A DNA stretch of 64,000 bases from Rhodobacter sp. 24-YEA-8. Lineage in GTDB: Bacteria > Pseudomonadota > Alphaproteobacteria > Rhodobacterales > Rhodobacteraceae. Position numbers and translations under genes: made by a program. Location of the stretch: positions 1,005,001 to 1,069,000 of the forward strand of contig NZ_FNSK01000001.1 of NCBI RefSeq assembly GCF_900105075.1, given 5' to 3'. The notes below the pieces were generated by a model. It worked only from the letters and a program-made list of their open reading frames with translations, searched no databases and was not told the DNA's origin. Shown here one piece after another: positions 9,611-19,833 of this stretch (its first letter is position 1; each line of letters begins with the position of its first letter).

Positions 9611-9964
9611 TTACTTCAGCGCAGCGGTCACGATGACCTCGACGCGGTAATCCGGCGTCGCGAGCTTGGCCTCGCCGGTGGCGCGCGCCGGGGTATTGCC
9701 CTGCGGCACCCAGGCATCCCAGACCGCATTCATCTCGGCGAAATCCACCATATCGGCGAGCCAGATCTGGGTCGACAGGATACGGGTCTTGTCAGTGCCT
9801 GCAGCCGCAAGGATCCGGTCCACTTCGGCAAGGCAGGTGCGGGTCTGATCCGCAACCGAGTCGCCGGGGTTCCCGACCTGGCCCGCGAGCCAGATGATGC
9901 CATTATAAGACACGCCCTCGGACATACGCGCGCCCACGCCGTAGCGTTTGATTTCCGAACTCAT
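9611..9964 (-). CDS. RidA (YjgF/YER057c/UK114) family protein
   Basis: 117 residues, the usual size. RidA proteins form trimers and hydrolyse reactive enamine/imine intermediates made by PLP enzymes. Visible are YNGIIWLAGQVG near the N-terminus and the conserved Arg in NTPARATGEAKLA. The start at 9964 follows GGGAG with good spacing; a longer version from 9997 lacks support. It is monocistronic and convergent with pgi. The exact Rid subgroup is not resolved. Confidence 0.88.
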   Translation of the reverse strand: MSSEIKRYGVGARMSEGVSYNGIIWLAGQVGNPGDSVADQTRTCLAEVDRILAAAGTDKTRILSTQIWLADMVDFAEMNAVWDAWVPQGNTPARATGEAKLATPDYRVEVIVTAALK

Positions 9965-10084
9965 CTTGCACTCCCTGCTTTGGTCGGTTCCCTGCAAGGA
10001 ATAGCGGTGCCGCGCGGGGAAGAAAAGCGCTCCTCCGGCAAATGCGGCGCGGCGCTTCTGTGCCGCAGGATCCGGGAGAGGCGG

Positions 10085-10420
10085 CTAAGGCGTGCGGCGG
10101 CACAGAAAGCTGTCACCACTGACCGGGGAAAACCAAGTCATGGTGCCATCGGGGTTCATCGCCAGCGAGAGCTGGTAATCATCCTCGAAGGTCAGGGTGA
10201 ATGTATCGCCCTCGGGGGCGATATCGACGATGGGCATCGGCGCTTCACCGCTGTCATAATCGCTGCCAGTAAAGGTGAAGGTCCCCACCTCGCAATCCCA
10301 GACCCCTTCGAAAGGCCAAGGCGCGGCGGCAACCGATGGCCCGGCCGTGACCAGGGTGAGCGCCCAGAGAAGTGCCGCCCCGCCCTCGGATCTGGCCCTG
10401 GATTGCCTCATTTGCCTCAT
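10085..10420 (-). CDS. Small secreted protein of unknown function
   Basis: 111 residues. The N-terminus has basic residues followed by a hydrophobic stretch (ALLWALTLVTAGPSVAAA) ending in an AAA-type signal peptidase site near residue 33. The mature part (~78 residues) is acidic, with two cysteines (DCEV near its start, FLCRR at its end) that could form a disulfide. An internal Met four codons in (10411) is an alternative start. I do not recognise the family. The 206 bp upstream to the next gene hold nothing I can assign. Confidence 0.6.
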   Translation of the reverse strand: MRQMRQSRARSEGGAALLWALTLVTAGPSVAAAPWPFEGVWDCEVGTFTFTGSDYDSGEAPMPIVDIAPEGDTFTLTFEDDYQLSLAMNPDGTMTWFSPVSGDSFLCRRTP

Positions 10421-10626
10421 CGCGCTCCACTATCCCTCTGTCAGGGGGTGCAAATATACGTCCGTCGCTCCCCCGGAGTAAAGGGAGAGCAGTGTCTCGG
10501 ATCTGGCGCTGCAGGTGTCGCCCCGGTCAAGCCTGCAGCTGGCTTGCGCCATGACACCGGCACGCGATTGCCGACGGTCTGCTTTGATCGGGCAAGAGAT
10601 GGCCGGGCCTGGTCAGGCGCGTCCGC

Positions 10627-11502
10627 TCAGGGGCTGATCAGTGTGACGCCGGGCATGTCGCGGATCACTTCGATATCTTCGAGATAGGTCCGGGTGAGCC
10701 GGTCGACCGTTTCCTGCGTCCAGCCGGGCATGGCGAATTCCATAGTGATCCGCTCGGACATCGCGAATTTGTCGAGAAAGGCCGAAACCACCCGGCGGCG
10801 CTGGCTGACCGAAGCCGGCGGGTGGCTTGCGAGATAATTGCGCAGCCGCGTCAGACCGTCCCCGGCCATGATCAGCGACAAAAGCTCGTCAGTCTCCTCC
10901 AGCCGGGTGTCATCGCTGAAGCCGCCCACCGCCTGCAACACTTCCGGCCAGATCAGCGGCGTGTCTTCGTCGCACCAGATCGTCAGCGGCGCCCCGGGGT
11001 TTTCGGCGATGATCTGGCTGACCACATCCGACCAGCGCAGCTGGCTGATATCGGTGCCCTCGACGAATTCCTCATAGCTGCGGCTGTTCCTTTGCTTTTC
11101 GTAAAGCGCGGGCAGCCAGGTGGCGGGATTGCGGATCGCGAGAAAGAACTCGGCCTCGATATGAGGGAAGATCTGGGTAAAGGCCCGAATGCGTTCCCCG
11201 GCAAAACCATAAAGCCGGCCGCGCAGCGCCCATTGCGGAAAGGCAAGGAAACTGTCCCAGCTGAGGATCAGCCGCCCGGCCGTGTCATCATCCATGATCT
11301 GTCCGATCACCAGCGCCTGGGTCTCGACACTGGCCGGTGCGCCGCGCAGCTGCACCGCCGTATCGCGCAGGAGCCGCCGGTAGCGCGTCGGCGCCGGCAC
11401 ATGGATCCCCTGTTCCGCCAGAACCGACCGATTCTTCAGCAGGCAACGGATAAGCCGCTCCTCATCGGTGCAATGCGCACCCAAGTGGTAGACAATGCGC
11501 AT
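10627..11502 (-). CDS. Uncharacterised protein (possible sulfotransferase-like fold)
   Basis: 291 residues with start at 11502 (MRIVYHLGAHCTDEE), chosen because it begins a compact N-terminus; the frame is open back to 11907, but that extension is proline- and arginine-rich and looks non-coding. The start of a strand followed by a HxGAH segment, the SWDSFLAF and AIRNPATWLPALYEKQR segments, and the absence of membrane segments resemble bacterial sulfotransferase-like proteins, but the PAPS loop is not clear. I therefore give no function. It is monocistronic. Confidence 0.65.
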   Translation of the reverse strand: MRIVYHLGAHCTDEERLIRCLLKNRSVLAEQGIHVPAPTRYRRLLRDTAVQLRGAPASVETQALVIGQIMDDDTAGRLILSWDSFLAFPQWALRGRLYGFAGERIRAFTQIFPHIEAEFFLAIRNPATWLPALYEKQRNSRSYEEFVEGTDISQLRWSDVVSQIIAENPGAPLTIWCDEDTPLIWPEVLQAVGGFSDDTRLEETDELLSLIMAGDGLTRLRNYLASHPPASVSQRRRVVSAFLDKFAMSERITMEFAMPGWTQETVDRLTRTYLEDIEVIRDMPGVTLISP

Positions 11503-11990
11503 GATTCGGATCGGGGCTCCCGCTGCCATCCTCGCCGCCCGCGCCAGTCGGACGGCCTGCTTTCTTCCCATATACAGCACGACAGCCTGTGGCAAATGCG
11601 TTTGTCTTAAGGCGTTTGTGAGGAATTGCCCCAAAATGCGCCGGGCCATGCTTCCCGATCCATCTCTACAGGCCGTGTCGGTCAAAGCGCGAAACCCGAC
11701 CCGGCCGGCCGGATCCGGCGGCGCAACAGGGGAGGCGGAAGGGGCGCCTCTGCTGCCGCAGGCCGGTCGTTGCGCCGTCAGGACGCCACCGCAGAGCCGG
11801 CCACTGCCCGCGCCGGTGGGCGTATCGGTGCTGGCCCGCGCGGCGCTTGCGCAGATCACTGCGACCAGCGGAGGGCGCGTCGCCTCCGGCAAACCTGCAC
11901 CCATCAACCAGATTCGGCTTAAACCACCGGTTCGCAGACAGCGCTCCGTCTTGCACCGGCGGGCGGGAGTTGCTACATCATCGCCCTGTG
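11503..11990. other. Gene-free stretch before tRNA-Thr
   Basis: 488 bp, GC-rich. Open frames on both strands read as low-complexity Arg/Pro/Ala sequence and I see no conserved segment. It probably holds the promoters of the divergent 10627-11502 gene and the tRNA. Confidence 0.5.
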
Positions 11991-12065
11991 GCCCCTATAG
12001 CACAGCGGTAGTGCAGCGGTTTTGTAAACCGAAGGTCGGGAGTTCAAATCTCTCTGGGGGCACCA
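11991..12065 (+). tRNA. tRNA-Thr (anticodon TGT)
   Basis: Acceptor GCCCCTA pairs with TGGGGGC; the anticodon loop TTTGTAA lies in a GCGGT/ACCGA-type stem and the T arm has GTTCAAATC. The CCA end is encoded. The anticodon TGT reads ACA and related codons. Confidence 0.95.
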
Positions 12066-12403
12066 TTTCACAATCCCTGTCCGAAATGATCGCGTGAAGC
12101 ACTGAACTGACGGATTAGGCTCCGGATCAGGGCGGGTCATGCTATTATGACCGGCGCTCAGGTCCCTGCTTTTGCCGGCGCGTGAACCGACAGGCCGGTG
12201 GTATGCCCTGCGCTGCCTGTGGCTCCGGGAACAGACCATGCCAATGACCTCTTCCGCCCCTGGCTTTCTTGTCGATGGCCCGTCATTTCCGATGACTGTG
12301 CTGGCAGAATCTCTGGCAGATCAGCCTCTCCGTAAGCGGTGCGGTGCTGGTGGGCCAGTCCAGCCTCTTGTGCGCCTGGGATCTGCGCCGGCCGGCGGGG
12401 GTT
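12066..12403. other. Gene-free stretch, possibly with an eroded small gene
   Basis: 338 bp between tRNA-Thr and the 3' end of rsgA. A + strand reading around 12303-12380 (NLWQISLSVSGAVLVGQSSL) looks protein-like, but it has no intact start and runs into the opposite gene. It could be a fragment of a small phasin-like protein; this is weak. Confidence 0.3.
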
Positions 12404-13495
12404 TCAGCGGCGCTTGCCGCCCGGGCGCGCGGTTTTGTTGCCGCGGGGGCCGGTCAGAACCGGGGTATTTGCGAGGTTCTCTTCATGCAGCTTGCGCCAG
12501 CGATCCAGGCGGGCGGGGTCGAGCGTTCCGGCCTTGACGGCGGCCAGCACCGCGCAACCCGGCTCATGGCCATGGGTGCAGTCGCGAAAGCGGCATTCGG
12601 GGGTAAGCTCTGCGATTTCGGCAAACAGCTGATCCAGTCCGGTGGACAGATCGCTGACATAAAGCGACCGGATGCCTGGCGTGTCGATCACCATCGCCCC
12701 GCCGGCAATCGCATGCAGCGAGCGCGAAGTCGTAGTGTGCCGCCCCTTAGCGTCATCCTCGCGGATGCTGCCCGTCAGCTGCGCATCCTCGCCGGTTTTT
12801 TCCGCAAGCGTGTTCAGCAGGGATGACTTACCCACCCCGGACGATCCGACCAGGGCCACCGTCTGACCGGTGCCAAGCCATGGCGCAAGCACCCGGGCCG
12901 CATCGGGCGATGTTGCATCCAGCCAGACCGCCTGCAATCCGCGCTGCAATGCGACGGCCTGATCGCGAAACGCGCCCGGATCCGCGATCTTATCGGCCTT
13001 GGACAACACGATGACCGGTGTGGTTCCGGCCTCATTCGCGACGGCAAGATAGCGTTCCAGCCGCGCCGGGCTGAAATCGTCATTGCAGGAGGTGACGATG
13101 AACAGGGTATCGACATTCGCGGCGATCAGCTGCGGCACACCGCCGCCGTCGCTGCGCCGTTGCAGAAGGGTCTGCCGGTCGAGCCTGCGCACCAGCATCC
13201 TGCTTTCGCCCTCTGTCAGGATCCAGTCGCCCACCGCATAATCTGCGGTATTGGCGCGGGGCGGTAGGGTAAGCCGGACAGGGCCCGCGACAGATTGCGC
13301 CGTCATCCTGGCGCGGTGGACGGTTGCAACCCGCATCGGCACCAGCCCTGCATCCGCCTCGCCGAATTGATCAGAAAAGAAGGCAGACCAGCCGAGAGCA
13401 GCCAGTGCCGGATCGCTCAGGCCTGGGCCATTCAGGGCAGGGCCGCTCAGGGCGGGCGGGATCTGATCTGAGACATGTTTCACACCTGCCTGCAT
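12404..13495 (-). CDS. rsgA: Ribosome small subunit-dependent GTPase A
   Basis: About 363 residues. RsgA is a circularly permuted GTPase that checks maturation of the 30S subunit decoding centre. Order seen: N-terminal OB-like domain (VRLTLPP, ADYAVGDWILTE), G4 LSKADKI, G1 VGSSGVGKSSLLN, switch region GRHTTTSRSL, G3 DTPGIRSL, then the Cys/His zinc domain (CRFRDCTHGHEPGC). The start at 13495 is tentative, with an in-frame ATG at 13528 also possible. The C-terminus is basic (RGNKTARPGGKRR). Confidence 0.93.
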   Translation of the reverse strand: MQAGVKHVSDQIPPALSGPALNGPGLSDPALAALGWSAFFSDQFGEADAGLVPMRVATVHRARMTAQSVAGPVRLTLPPRANTADYAVGDWILTEGESRMLVRRLDRQTLLQRRSDGGGVPQLIAANVDTLFIVTSCNDDFSPARLERYLAVANEAGTTPVIVLSKADKIADPGAFRDQAVALQRGLQAVWLDATSPDAARVLAPWLGTGQTVALVGSSGVGKSSLLNTLAEKTGEDAQLTGSIREDDAKGRHTTTSRSLHAIAGGAMVIDTPGIRSLYVSDLSTGLDQLFAEIAELTPECRFRDCTHGHEPGCAVLAAVKAGTLDPARLDRWRKLHEENLANTPVLTGPRGNKTARPGGKRR

Positions 13496-13691
13496 GTCTG
13501 TCACCCGGGACCAATGCAAGCCTCGCATTGCAGACCCGGCATGTTTTTTCCACCCGACCCGGCGCGGTCAGATACTTGCAGCTTATCGCCCGTTAAGGGC
13601 GCCCCTCGGGCTGACGCGCCGTGGTCCGGGTGGACCTGGTCCGACTGAACGCGCTACATAGCAGTCTCGCGATCAAGAAGGGGAACTGACC

Positions 13692-14327
13692 ATGCTTTGG
13701 GAAATCCGGGCGCTTATGAAACCTGCCCTTTCGGTGATCGACATGATCCCGAATATCCATCGCACACCGGCACTGGCGATGCTGCGAAGGGCGGTGCTCG
13801 ACGGGCGGCCCCTGTCAACGCGGCTGCACGCCGATGACAAAGAGCTGGCCTTTCTGGATGCCCATGTTGCGATGACTTCGCCTGTCGGGGCAAAGGTTCT
13901 GAAGGCGCTTTATACCGGTGGCCATCTCAGGCTGAAGAAACCTGCGCAGAAATTGCTTCCGGCGCTGGACGCCTATATCGCCACCGAGGGTGCCTTTCGC
14001 AGCGAGGTCGCGCGGATCATCGCCAGTGAAAATGCGAAACGCGATCGGCTGGCCGAGATCATCGCCAATCCGGATTGCGCAGATGAAAGCGAGCTGAACC
14101 CCTGGCTGATCGACCGGGTCATCTCGGCGCATCTTGGGCATGGTGCGACCGGTACCATGCTGATCGCCGGGCTGACCTGTGAGCGGGCAGAGCGTCTGTC
14201 CACCGGGTCCGGAGACGACCCGCACCGCGCCCCGTCCGATATGATGTGCTGGTGGTTCGATCATGCGGGACAGCGTCAGGGCGATGCCGGGCCTGGTCTC
14301 GCTGATAAACCCGCATCCACCGGGTGA
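13692..14327 (+). CDS. Hypothetical protein
   Basis: 211 residues with a GGGGA ribosome binding site 7-12 bp before the ATG. The protein is mainly helical, with a basic middle region (LRLKKPAQKLLPALDAYI) and no signal peptide. The C-terminal ~30 residues (GQRQGDAGPGLADKPASTG) are low complexity and may come from readthrough into altered sequence next to the integrase remnant. I do not recognise a family. It may be cargo of the element that entered at guaA. Confidence 0.55.
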   Translation: MLWEIRALMKPALSVIDMIPNIHRTPALAMLRRAVLDGRPLSTRLHADDKELAFLDAHVAMTSPVGAKVLKALYTGGHLRLKKPAQKLLPALDAYIATEGAFRSEVARIIASENAKRDRLAEIIANPDCADESELNPWLIDRVISAHLGHGATGTMLIAGLTCERAERLSTGSGDDPHRAPSDMMCWWFDHAGQRQGDAGPGLADKPASTG

Positions 14328-14408
14328 TGCGGGGCGTTACAATCGGCTGGCATCCGGACATGCGAGAGGCGCAATTATCGTTTTTCAGGGCCACCTTCCT
14401 GTCTGAGA

Positions 14409-14837
14409 TCACCGCATCGTCGTCAGGGAGCCGAGACGATTGCGCCAGACGGGTAAAAGCTCCCGTTCGAAAATGGAACGCCGCATGGCACGCGTGCTGT
14501 CCGCCATCGGCGCTACCGTGAGCCACTTCTCCCCGAACTCTCCAAAACTCTTCGCTTCTTTCAATCGGCGCTTGTCGCGCTGCTTCTCGATCGCAGGCAA
14601 TCGTCCTTCTGCTACTGCGCGCCTCGCATCGATGCACTTCTCTCGAGCCCGGGCAAGCGAGATACCATCGCGCCCATACCTGCCCAGATAGACAGTCTCC
14701 CGACGGCCGTTGAGCCGGTAGTCTAGTCGAAACGAGATCGCGCCGCTTGGCATGACGCGAGCATACATGCCGTCGCGGTCGGCGACTTTGTAAATTTTCT
14801 CTTTTTTCAATGCCTTAGTGGCGGCATCTGTCAGCAT
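14409..14837 (-). pseudogene. Tyrosine recombinase (P4-type integrase), N-terminal fragment
   Basis: 142 residues matching only the first third of a ~400-residue integrase. The arm-binding domain is clear (LTDAATKALK, YRLNGRRETVYLGRYG, GISLARAREKC), followed by the start of the core-binding domain (FGEFGEKWLT) and an early stop after LPVWRNRLGSL. The catalytic Arg/His/Tyr domain is absent. Integrases of this type often enter the 3' end of tRNA genes or guaA, and the guaA 3' end lies 290 bp away, so this is probably what remains of an island. Confidence 0.8.
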
Positions 14838-14853
14838 CTCTACTGCCTCCTGA

Positions 14854-14965
14854 AAAGTACCGTCAGCACAAATTCGAGGCTTTGCGACACGTTTTCTCCA
14901 TTAATTTCAATGTGTTAAAGAGAGAAAAGTACCGTCACAAGCCTCATTGCCCGTGACGGTACTTT
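14854..14965. repeat. Three copies of a 12-bp repeat upstream of the integrase remnant
   Basis: AAAGTACCGTCA occurs at 14854-14865 and 14926-14937 and inverted (TGACGGTACTTT) at 14954-14965. The last two form an inverted repeat with a 16-bp spacer. The surrounding 14838-15129 is AT-richer than the flanks and holds no gene. Position and layout suit integrase arm-type sites or the int promoter/operator of the lost element. Confidence 0.6.
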
Positions 14966-15129
14966 CAAAAATGCGGCTAAGCAATATGCCCGAGGTCCGT
15001 CAGGCGGACCGATAACGCCAAACTCTACCCACCGATAGCTGCCGATCGAAACAGGACGAAATTATTTTAATTTTCAGTGGCTTGCGTCGTACAATAGCGT
15101 AGTTTCGGCGGCGTTCGGTTGGGCCTGCA

Positions 15130-16686
15130 TTATTCCAGCTCGATGGTGCCCGGCGGTTTCGAGGTCAGGTCGTAGAACACCCGGTTGACGCCTTTCACCT
15201 CGTTGATGATCCGCGTCATCGTTTCGCCCAAGAACTCATGGGTGAAGGGGTATGTGTCGGCGGTCATGCCGTCTACGCTCGTCACCGCGCGGATTGAGAC
15301 CGCGAAATCATAGGTGCGCCCGTCACCCATCACGCCCACGGTTTTCATCGGCAGGATCGCCGCGAAAGCCTGCCAGATCTCGTCATAGAGCCCGTGTTTG
15401 CGGATCTGGTCGATATAGACCGCATCGGCCTCGCGCAGGATGGCGAGTTTCTCGCGGGTGATCTCGCCAGGGCAGCGGATCGCAAGGCCCGGGCCGGGGA
15501 AGGGGTGGCGGCCGATGAAGGACGCCGGCAGGCCAAGCTCGCGGCCAAGGGCACGGACCTCGTCCTTGAAGAGCTCGCGCAGCGGCTCCACCAGTTTCAG
15601 GCCCATCTTTTCCGGCAGGCCGCCGACATTATGGTGCGATTTGATCGTGACCGAAGGCCCGCCGCTGAAGGAGACCGATTCAATCACATCGGGATAGAGG
15701 GTGCCCTGGGCGAGGAACTCGGCGCCTTCGATCTGGTTCGCGTATTTCTGGAACACGTCGATGAAGAGCCTGCCGATTATCTTGCGCTTGGTTTCCGGGT
15801 CGGACACGCCTTCAAGCTCGCCGAGGAAGAGGTCGGATTCATCCGCCGCGATCAGCCTGATCTTGTAATTGTCGCGGAACATTTTGACGACTTCCGCCGC
15901 CTCGTTTTTCCGCAGGAGGCCGTGATCGACAAAGACGCAGGTCAGCTGGTCGCCGATCGCCTCATGGATCAGGATTGCCGCGACAGAGCTGTCAACGCCG
16001 CCCGACAACCCGCAGATCACCTGTTTGTCGCCGACCTGTTCGCGGATCTTCGCGATGGCTTCCTCGCGGTAGCCGGCCATGGTCCAGTCGCCGGTAAAGC
16101 CCGCAAGCCGCACGAAATTCTCGTAAAGCTTCGCACCCTTGGGGGTGTGATGCACTTCGGGATGGAACTGCACGGCAAAGAAGCGGCGCGAGGGATCGGC
16201 GGTGATCGCAAAAGGCGCATTGGGCGAGGTGCCATAGACCTCAAAGCCCGGAGCGATCTGCGACACATGGTCGCCATGGCTCATCCAGACCTGTTCGTCA
16301 CCAGCCTGGAACCAGCCGTCGAGGATCTCGAGATCGGCGCCTTTGCGGGTCACAAAGGCGCGGCCGAATTCAGCGGTGCCATGACCCGATTCCACCAGCC
16401 CGCCCAGCTGTTGCATCATGGTCTGCTGGCCGTAACAGATGCCCAGGACCGGCACGCCGGCAGTCCACAGGCTTTCCGGTGCGCGGGGGCTGCCCTCACG
16501 GGTCACCGAATCCGGCCCGCCCGACAGGATCACCGCCTGGGGCGCGAATTCTGTCAGAAAGGCGTCAGAGACGCGCTGATAGGGGTGGATTTCGCAATAG
16601 ACATTCAGCTCGCGCAGGCGCCGCGCGATCAGCTGGGTGACTTGCGAACCGAAATCGATGATGAGGAGGCGTTGGGGCTGGGTCAT
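15130..16686 (-). CDS. guaA: GMP synthase (glutamine-hydrolysing)
   Basis: 518 residues, full length. It converts XMP to GMP with ATP and glutamine. The N-terminal class I amidotransferase domain has nucleophile Cys84 in GICYGQQTM and the His/Glu pair in FHPEVHHT. The ATP pyrophosphatase domain has the P-loop [10 protein letters not shown] near residue 229, and the C-terminal dimerisation domain ends KPPGTIELE. The 3' end is a known attachment site for islands in other bacteria, and an integrase fragment sits just beyond it. The reading frame is intact to a normal C-terminus. Confidence 0.97.
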   Translation of the reverse strand: MTQPQRLLIIDFGSQVTQLIARRLRELNVYCEIHPYQRVSDAFLTEFAPQAVILSGGPDSVTREGSPRAPESLWTAGVPVLGICYGQQTMMQQLGGLVESGHGTAEFGRAFVTRKGADLEILDGWFQAGDEQVWMSHGDHVSQIAPGFEVYGTSPNAPFAITADPSRRFFAVQFHPEVHHTPKGAKLYENFVRLAGFTGDWTMAGYREEAIAKIREQVGDKQVICGLSGGVDSSVAAILIHEAIGDQLTCVFVDHGLLRKNEAAEVVKMFRDNYKIRLIAADESDLFLGELEGVSDPETKRKIIGRLFIDVFQKYANQIEGAEFLAQGTLYPDVIESVSFSGGPSVTIKSHHNVGGLPEKMGLKLVEPLRELFKDEVRALGRELGLPASFIGRHPFPGPGLAIRCPGEITREKLAILREADAVYIDQIRKHGLYDEIWQAFAAILPMKTVGVMGDGRTYDFAVSIRAVTSVDGMTADTYPFTHEFLGETMTRIINEVKGVNRVFYDLTSKPPGTIELE

Positions 16687-16748
16687 GGCTTTGCCATAGG
16701 TCCGACGCCGGAGAATCGCAAGCGGGGAATGGGGGCAGGGTGGCCCCG

Positions 16749-17825
16749 TCAGCGGAACTGTTTCGCCAGTTTCAGGCCCTGACCCTGGTAGTTCGATTTC
16801 AGATCGGCACCGTAGATCCGACCGGGCGGCGACGACATCCGCTCATAAACCAGCCGCCCCACCACCTGGCCATGTTCCAGCACGAAGGGGGCTTCGTGGC
16901 AGCGGACTTCCAGCACGCCACGCGAGCCATGGCCGCCAGCGGCATCATGGCCGAAACCGGGGTCGAAAAAGCCCGCATAATGTACGCGGAACTCGCCCAC
17001 CATCGCCAGGTAGGGCGCCATTTCGGCGGCATGATCGGGCGGGATCGTCACGGCCTCGCGCGAGACGAGGATATAAAACGCGCCGGGGTCGAGGATAATG
17101 CTGCCGTCTTCGCTATGGACCTCTTCCCAGAAATCGCGCGCCGGGTAATGGGCGATGCGGTCGAGGTCGATCACCCCGGTATGGGGCTTGGCGCGGTAAC
17201 CGGCCAGGGTGCCCTCGGTCGGGCGCAGATCGACGGAAAAGCCGAGGCCTTCGGAAATCACAGGTGTGCCATCGACCAGCGGCACCTCATGATGCAGCTT
17301 CACAAGATCGGCATCCGAGAGGCGGGCTTCGCCCGCACGAAACCGGATCTGGTTCAGGCGCTGGCCCTCGCGCACGAGGACCGAGAAGGAGCGTGGGCAG
17401 ACCTCGGCATAAAGCGGGCCGCTGTAAGCTTCGGGGATCCGGTCAAATTCGGTGCCGCCATCGGTGATGGTGCGGGTCAGCAGATCCAGCCGCCCGGTCG
17501 AGCTTTTGGCATTGGCGACCGCAGTGATTCCTTTGGGCAAAGCGAGGCTTTCGGCCAGTTCGATCAGATAGACGCAGCCCTTTTCCAGCACGGCGCCTTC
17601 GCTGAGGTCGATGCGATGCATCGCAAATTCCTCAAGCCGCGCGCTGACGCGGCGGCCTCGGCCGGCGAGGAACGAAGCCCGCACCCGCCAGGCATACCGC
17701 CCGAGCCGCAGGTCGAGGCTCGCTGGCTGCACCTGGGCATCAAGGATCGGGCTGGTTGCTGCAATGGCCCCGTCAGCCATCAATACGCGGATTGCGTGAT
17801 CGGGCAGGACGCCGCTCTTTGCCAT
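16749..17825 (-). CDS. dcd: 2'-deoxycytidine 5'-triphosphate deaminase (two-domain type)
   Basis: 358 residues, the long alphaproteobacterial form with two dUTPase-like domains in tandem rather than the ~190-residue enzyme. It deaminates dCTP to dUTP on the way to dTMP. The N-terminal domain has [11 protein letters not shown] and [13 protein letters not shown]; the second has [27 protein letters not shown] and [15 protein letters not shown]. It lies 62 bp upstream of guaA on the same strand and may be co-transcribed. Confidence 0.9.
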   Translation of the reverse strand: MAKSGVLPDHAIRVLMADGAIAATSPILDAQVQPASLDLRLGRYAWRVRASFLAGRGRRVSARLEEFAMHRIDLSEGAVLEKGCVYLIELAESLALPKGITAVANAKSSTGRLDLLTRTITDGGTEFDRIPEAYSGPLYAEVCPRSFSVLVREGQRLNQIRFRAGEARLSDADLVKLHHEVPLVDGTPVISEGLGFSVDLRPTEGTLAGYRAKPHTGVIDLDRIAHYPARDFWEEVHSEDGSIILDPGAFYILVSREAVTIPPDHAAEMAPYLAMVGEFRVHYAGFFDPGFGHDAAGGHGSRGVLEVRCHEAPFVLEHGQVVGRLVYERMSSPPGRIYGADLKSNYQGQGLKLAKQFR

Positions 17826-17901
17826 GCTGTGCTTCCTTTCGTCCGATCCGTTGCCGTCCGGCTATTTATCCGAAACTCCCGCCCCGGTATGCCGCAAATG
17901 A

Positions 17902-17937
17902 AAACCGCCCGCGCTGCAAAAGCAGGCGGGCGGTTTT
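17902..17937 (-). terminator. Strong hairpin terminator after tRNA-Pro
   Basis: ACCGCCCGCGCTGC pairs across an AAAA loop with GCAGGCGGGCGGT, with one unpaired base. T runs flank it on both strands. On the minus strand it follows tRNA-Pro and precedes dcd. Confidence 0.75.
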
Positions 17938-17941
17938 TCGA

Positions 17942-18020
17942 TGGTCGGGCCGGTGAGATTCGAACTCACGACCTCCCGCCCCCCAGACGGACGCGCTAAA
18001 CCAGGCTGCGCTACGGCCCG
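17942..18020 (-). tRNA. tRNA-Pro (anticodon GGG)
   Basis: Acceptor CGGGCCG pairs with CGGCCCG, the anticodon loop is CTGGGGG, the T arm is GTGAG-TTCGAAT-CTCAC, and the CCA is encoded. The D loop is slightly long (GCCTGGTTTA). Confidence 0.95.
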
Positions 18021-18132
18021 ACACTGGCGCCTGAATAACGATTTCCCACGCAGGTTCAAGCACAAAGCAGCGCCGTCCTCGTCATTTTCTTCCGGGCTCT
18101 TTCGCAGGCGCAGGCGCCGCAGAGGGCAAGGC

Positions 18133-19275
18133 TCAGCCGCCGTGCTTTTGCGCTTCGGAAAGCCTCTGACGGAGCGCGGTGATGCGCCGTGAAAGGGCGC
18201 GAAGGGAATCATTGCGCGCAGACAGGCTTCCCGGTGGCAGCGCCCGCAGCCGTGCTGCGAGTGTCTGCGGACGGAAGGCGGGTGTTTCGCTGGGGTTTCC
18301 GGTCAGTGTATCTGCTGGCTCTGGTCCGGCAGCGCCGGTGGCATCCGTTTCGCGCGCTGCATCCGCGCTTTGTTCAGCCAGACGATCCGACTCTGCGACT
18401 GTCACGCGGTCCGCCTCGGGAATCGGGAAGGCAGTGATGCTTGCCGTTTCTGCGGCGAGGTCATCTTCGGGGCCGATATCAAAGGCGAAAGGCGCCTCTT
18501 CATGATCGGCCAGATCCGCATCCGCCCCGGCCCCGGCAGGAAACTGAGCGTCGGGCCGGGCAGACAGATCATCGGGATTGTGGAGCTGCGCCTCTTCCTC
18601 TTCTGTCTCTTCCGCTGTGGTCATTACCAGAGATTCGTCCGGATCATGGGGCGGTTCAAAGCCCGGGAACATCGACTGACGCGGATCGAAGGCAGACAAG
18701 GCAGGCTCTTTCACGGGCGGCTCTGTGGATTGTGGGCTGGTTTCCGGCAGATCGGAGTCCGGGGGCGCTTCGCGGGACGGCTCGCCGGGGAAGGCGATGA
18801 CGGTTCCGGTGGTCTCGCCTGCGGAAAGATCACCTGTGTCAGAATCAGGCCCGGCATTGCGCGTCTGTGCGTCATGCGCTTCGCTCTCAAGCGCTTCGAT
18901 ACTGGCCTCATTGGCCTCGCGCGGGGTCAGCCTGGTCACCTCGGCGCCGCGCCGGGTGGTTTTGACCGACATCGCAGAAATCAGCGCCTCTTCCTCGGCG
19001 CTGGTCTCATCGGTCAGGCCGGCGACATGGCGCACCCCCTGTTCGCGCAGGATCTTCTGCACGCCACGGATCGTCATGCCCTCTTCATGCAAAAGCCGCC
19101 TTATCCCGGCCAGCAATGCCAGATCAGAGGGGCGGTAATAGCGCCGCCCGCCCGCCCGTTTCACCGGACGAATCTGCGGGAACCGCGTTTCCCAGAAGCG
19201 CAGCACATGGGCCGGGGTATCCAGCACCTCGGCGACTTCCGAGATGGTCCGGAAGGCGTCGGGAGATTTGTCCAT
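18133..19275 (-). CDS. MerR family transcriptional regulator with long acidic tail
   Basis: 380 residues. Residues ~8-75 form a MerR-type winged helix ([41 protein letters not shown]), followed by ~270 residues of low-complexity acidic sequence rich in Glu, Asp, Ala and Pro, and a basic C-terminal end ([18 protein letters not shown]). The start at 19275 has AGGAG 8 bp upstream; the extension to 19368 is unsupported. It follows ihfA in the conserved rpmF-plsX-fabH-ihfA cluster, as in many alphaproteobacteria. Ligand and targets are unknown. Confidence 0.88.
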   Translation of the reverse strand: MDKSPDAFRTISEVAEVLDTPAHVLRFWETRFPQIRPVKRAGGRRYYRPSDLALLAGIRRLLHEEGMTIRGVQKILREQGVRHVAGLTDETSAEEEALISAMSVKTTRRGAEVTRLTPREANEASIEALESEAHDAQTRNAGPDSDTGDLSAGETTGTVIAFPGEPSREAPPDSDLPETSPQSTEPPVKEPALSAFDPRQSMFPGFEPPHDPDESLVMTTAEETEEEEAQLHNPDDLSARPDAQFPAGAGADADLADHEEAPFAFDIGPEDDLAAETASITAFPIPEADRVTVAESDRLAEQSADAARETDATGAAGPEPADTLTGNPSETPAFRPQTLAARLRALPPGSLSARNDSLRALSRRITALRQRLSEAQKHGG

Positions 19276-19411
19276 CGGACGCTCCTGCCTCATCATGGCC
19301 GCAGCGTCTGAACCGCTCCGGCCGCTTTTGATAGTCTTTGCCCTGCCAGGCGGAACTGCGGCGGGCATGAGCCGGGCCGCAGATCACAGTGCAGCAAGGG
19401 CACGCGGGCCT

Positions 19412-19714
19412 TCAGCTTCCGGAGCCGGCCGCCACGCGATCTTTCATCAGATGCGAGGGACGGAAGGTCAGCACCCGCCGGGGCGAGATCGGAACCTCGT
19501 CGCCGGTCTTTGGGTTGCGGCCGACCCGCGCCGTTTTCGCCCGTACCGAGAAGGTGCCGAAAGACGAAATCTTGACGGTCTCGCCGGCAACCAGCGCGTC
19601 AGAGACATGCTGCAGCACGGTTTCAACCAGGTCGGCAGATTCGTTGCGGCTCAGCCCGACTTCGCGGAACACCGCTTCGGTCAGATCCATCCGTGTAAGC
19701 GTTTTCTCACTCAT
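19412..19714 (-). CDS. ihfA: Integration host factor subunit alpha
   Basis: 100 residues of the HU/IHF family. Together with IHF beta it bends DNA. The signature [22 protein letters not shown] and the DNA-intercalating loop ([15 protein letters not shown]) are present, with [11 protein letters not shown] at the N-terminus. It is fourth in the yceD-rpmF-plsX-fabH-ihfA series, 119 bp after fabH. Confidence 0.96.
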   Translation of the reverse strand: MSEKTLTRMDLTEAVFREVGLSRNESADLVETVLQHVSDALVAGETVKISSFGTFSVRAKTARVGRNPKTGDEVPISPRRVLTFRPSHLMKDRVAAGSGS

Positions 19715-19833
19715 GTCTCAAGGTCCCCCCCGGGATTGACCTCGCAAGGATGGCGAGTCCGGAATTGCTTTGTCAATATCAAAGACTTGTGCCGCAGGCT
19801 TCAGGCCGCGTTTCCGGCGAAAACCGGCTGGAA

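Noticed and set aside
11502..11907. N-terminal extension of the 10627-11502 gene
   Set aside because: The extra 135 codons are low-complexity Pro/Arg/Ala sequence without a ribosome binding site at a suitable start.
15394..16782. 462-codon open frame opposite guaA
   Set aside because: Antisense shadow of guaA with no family features.
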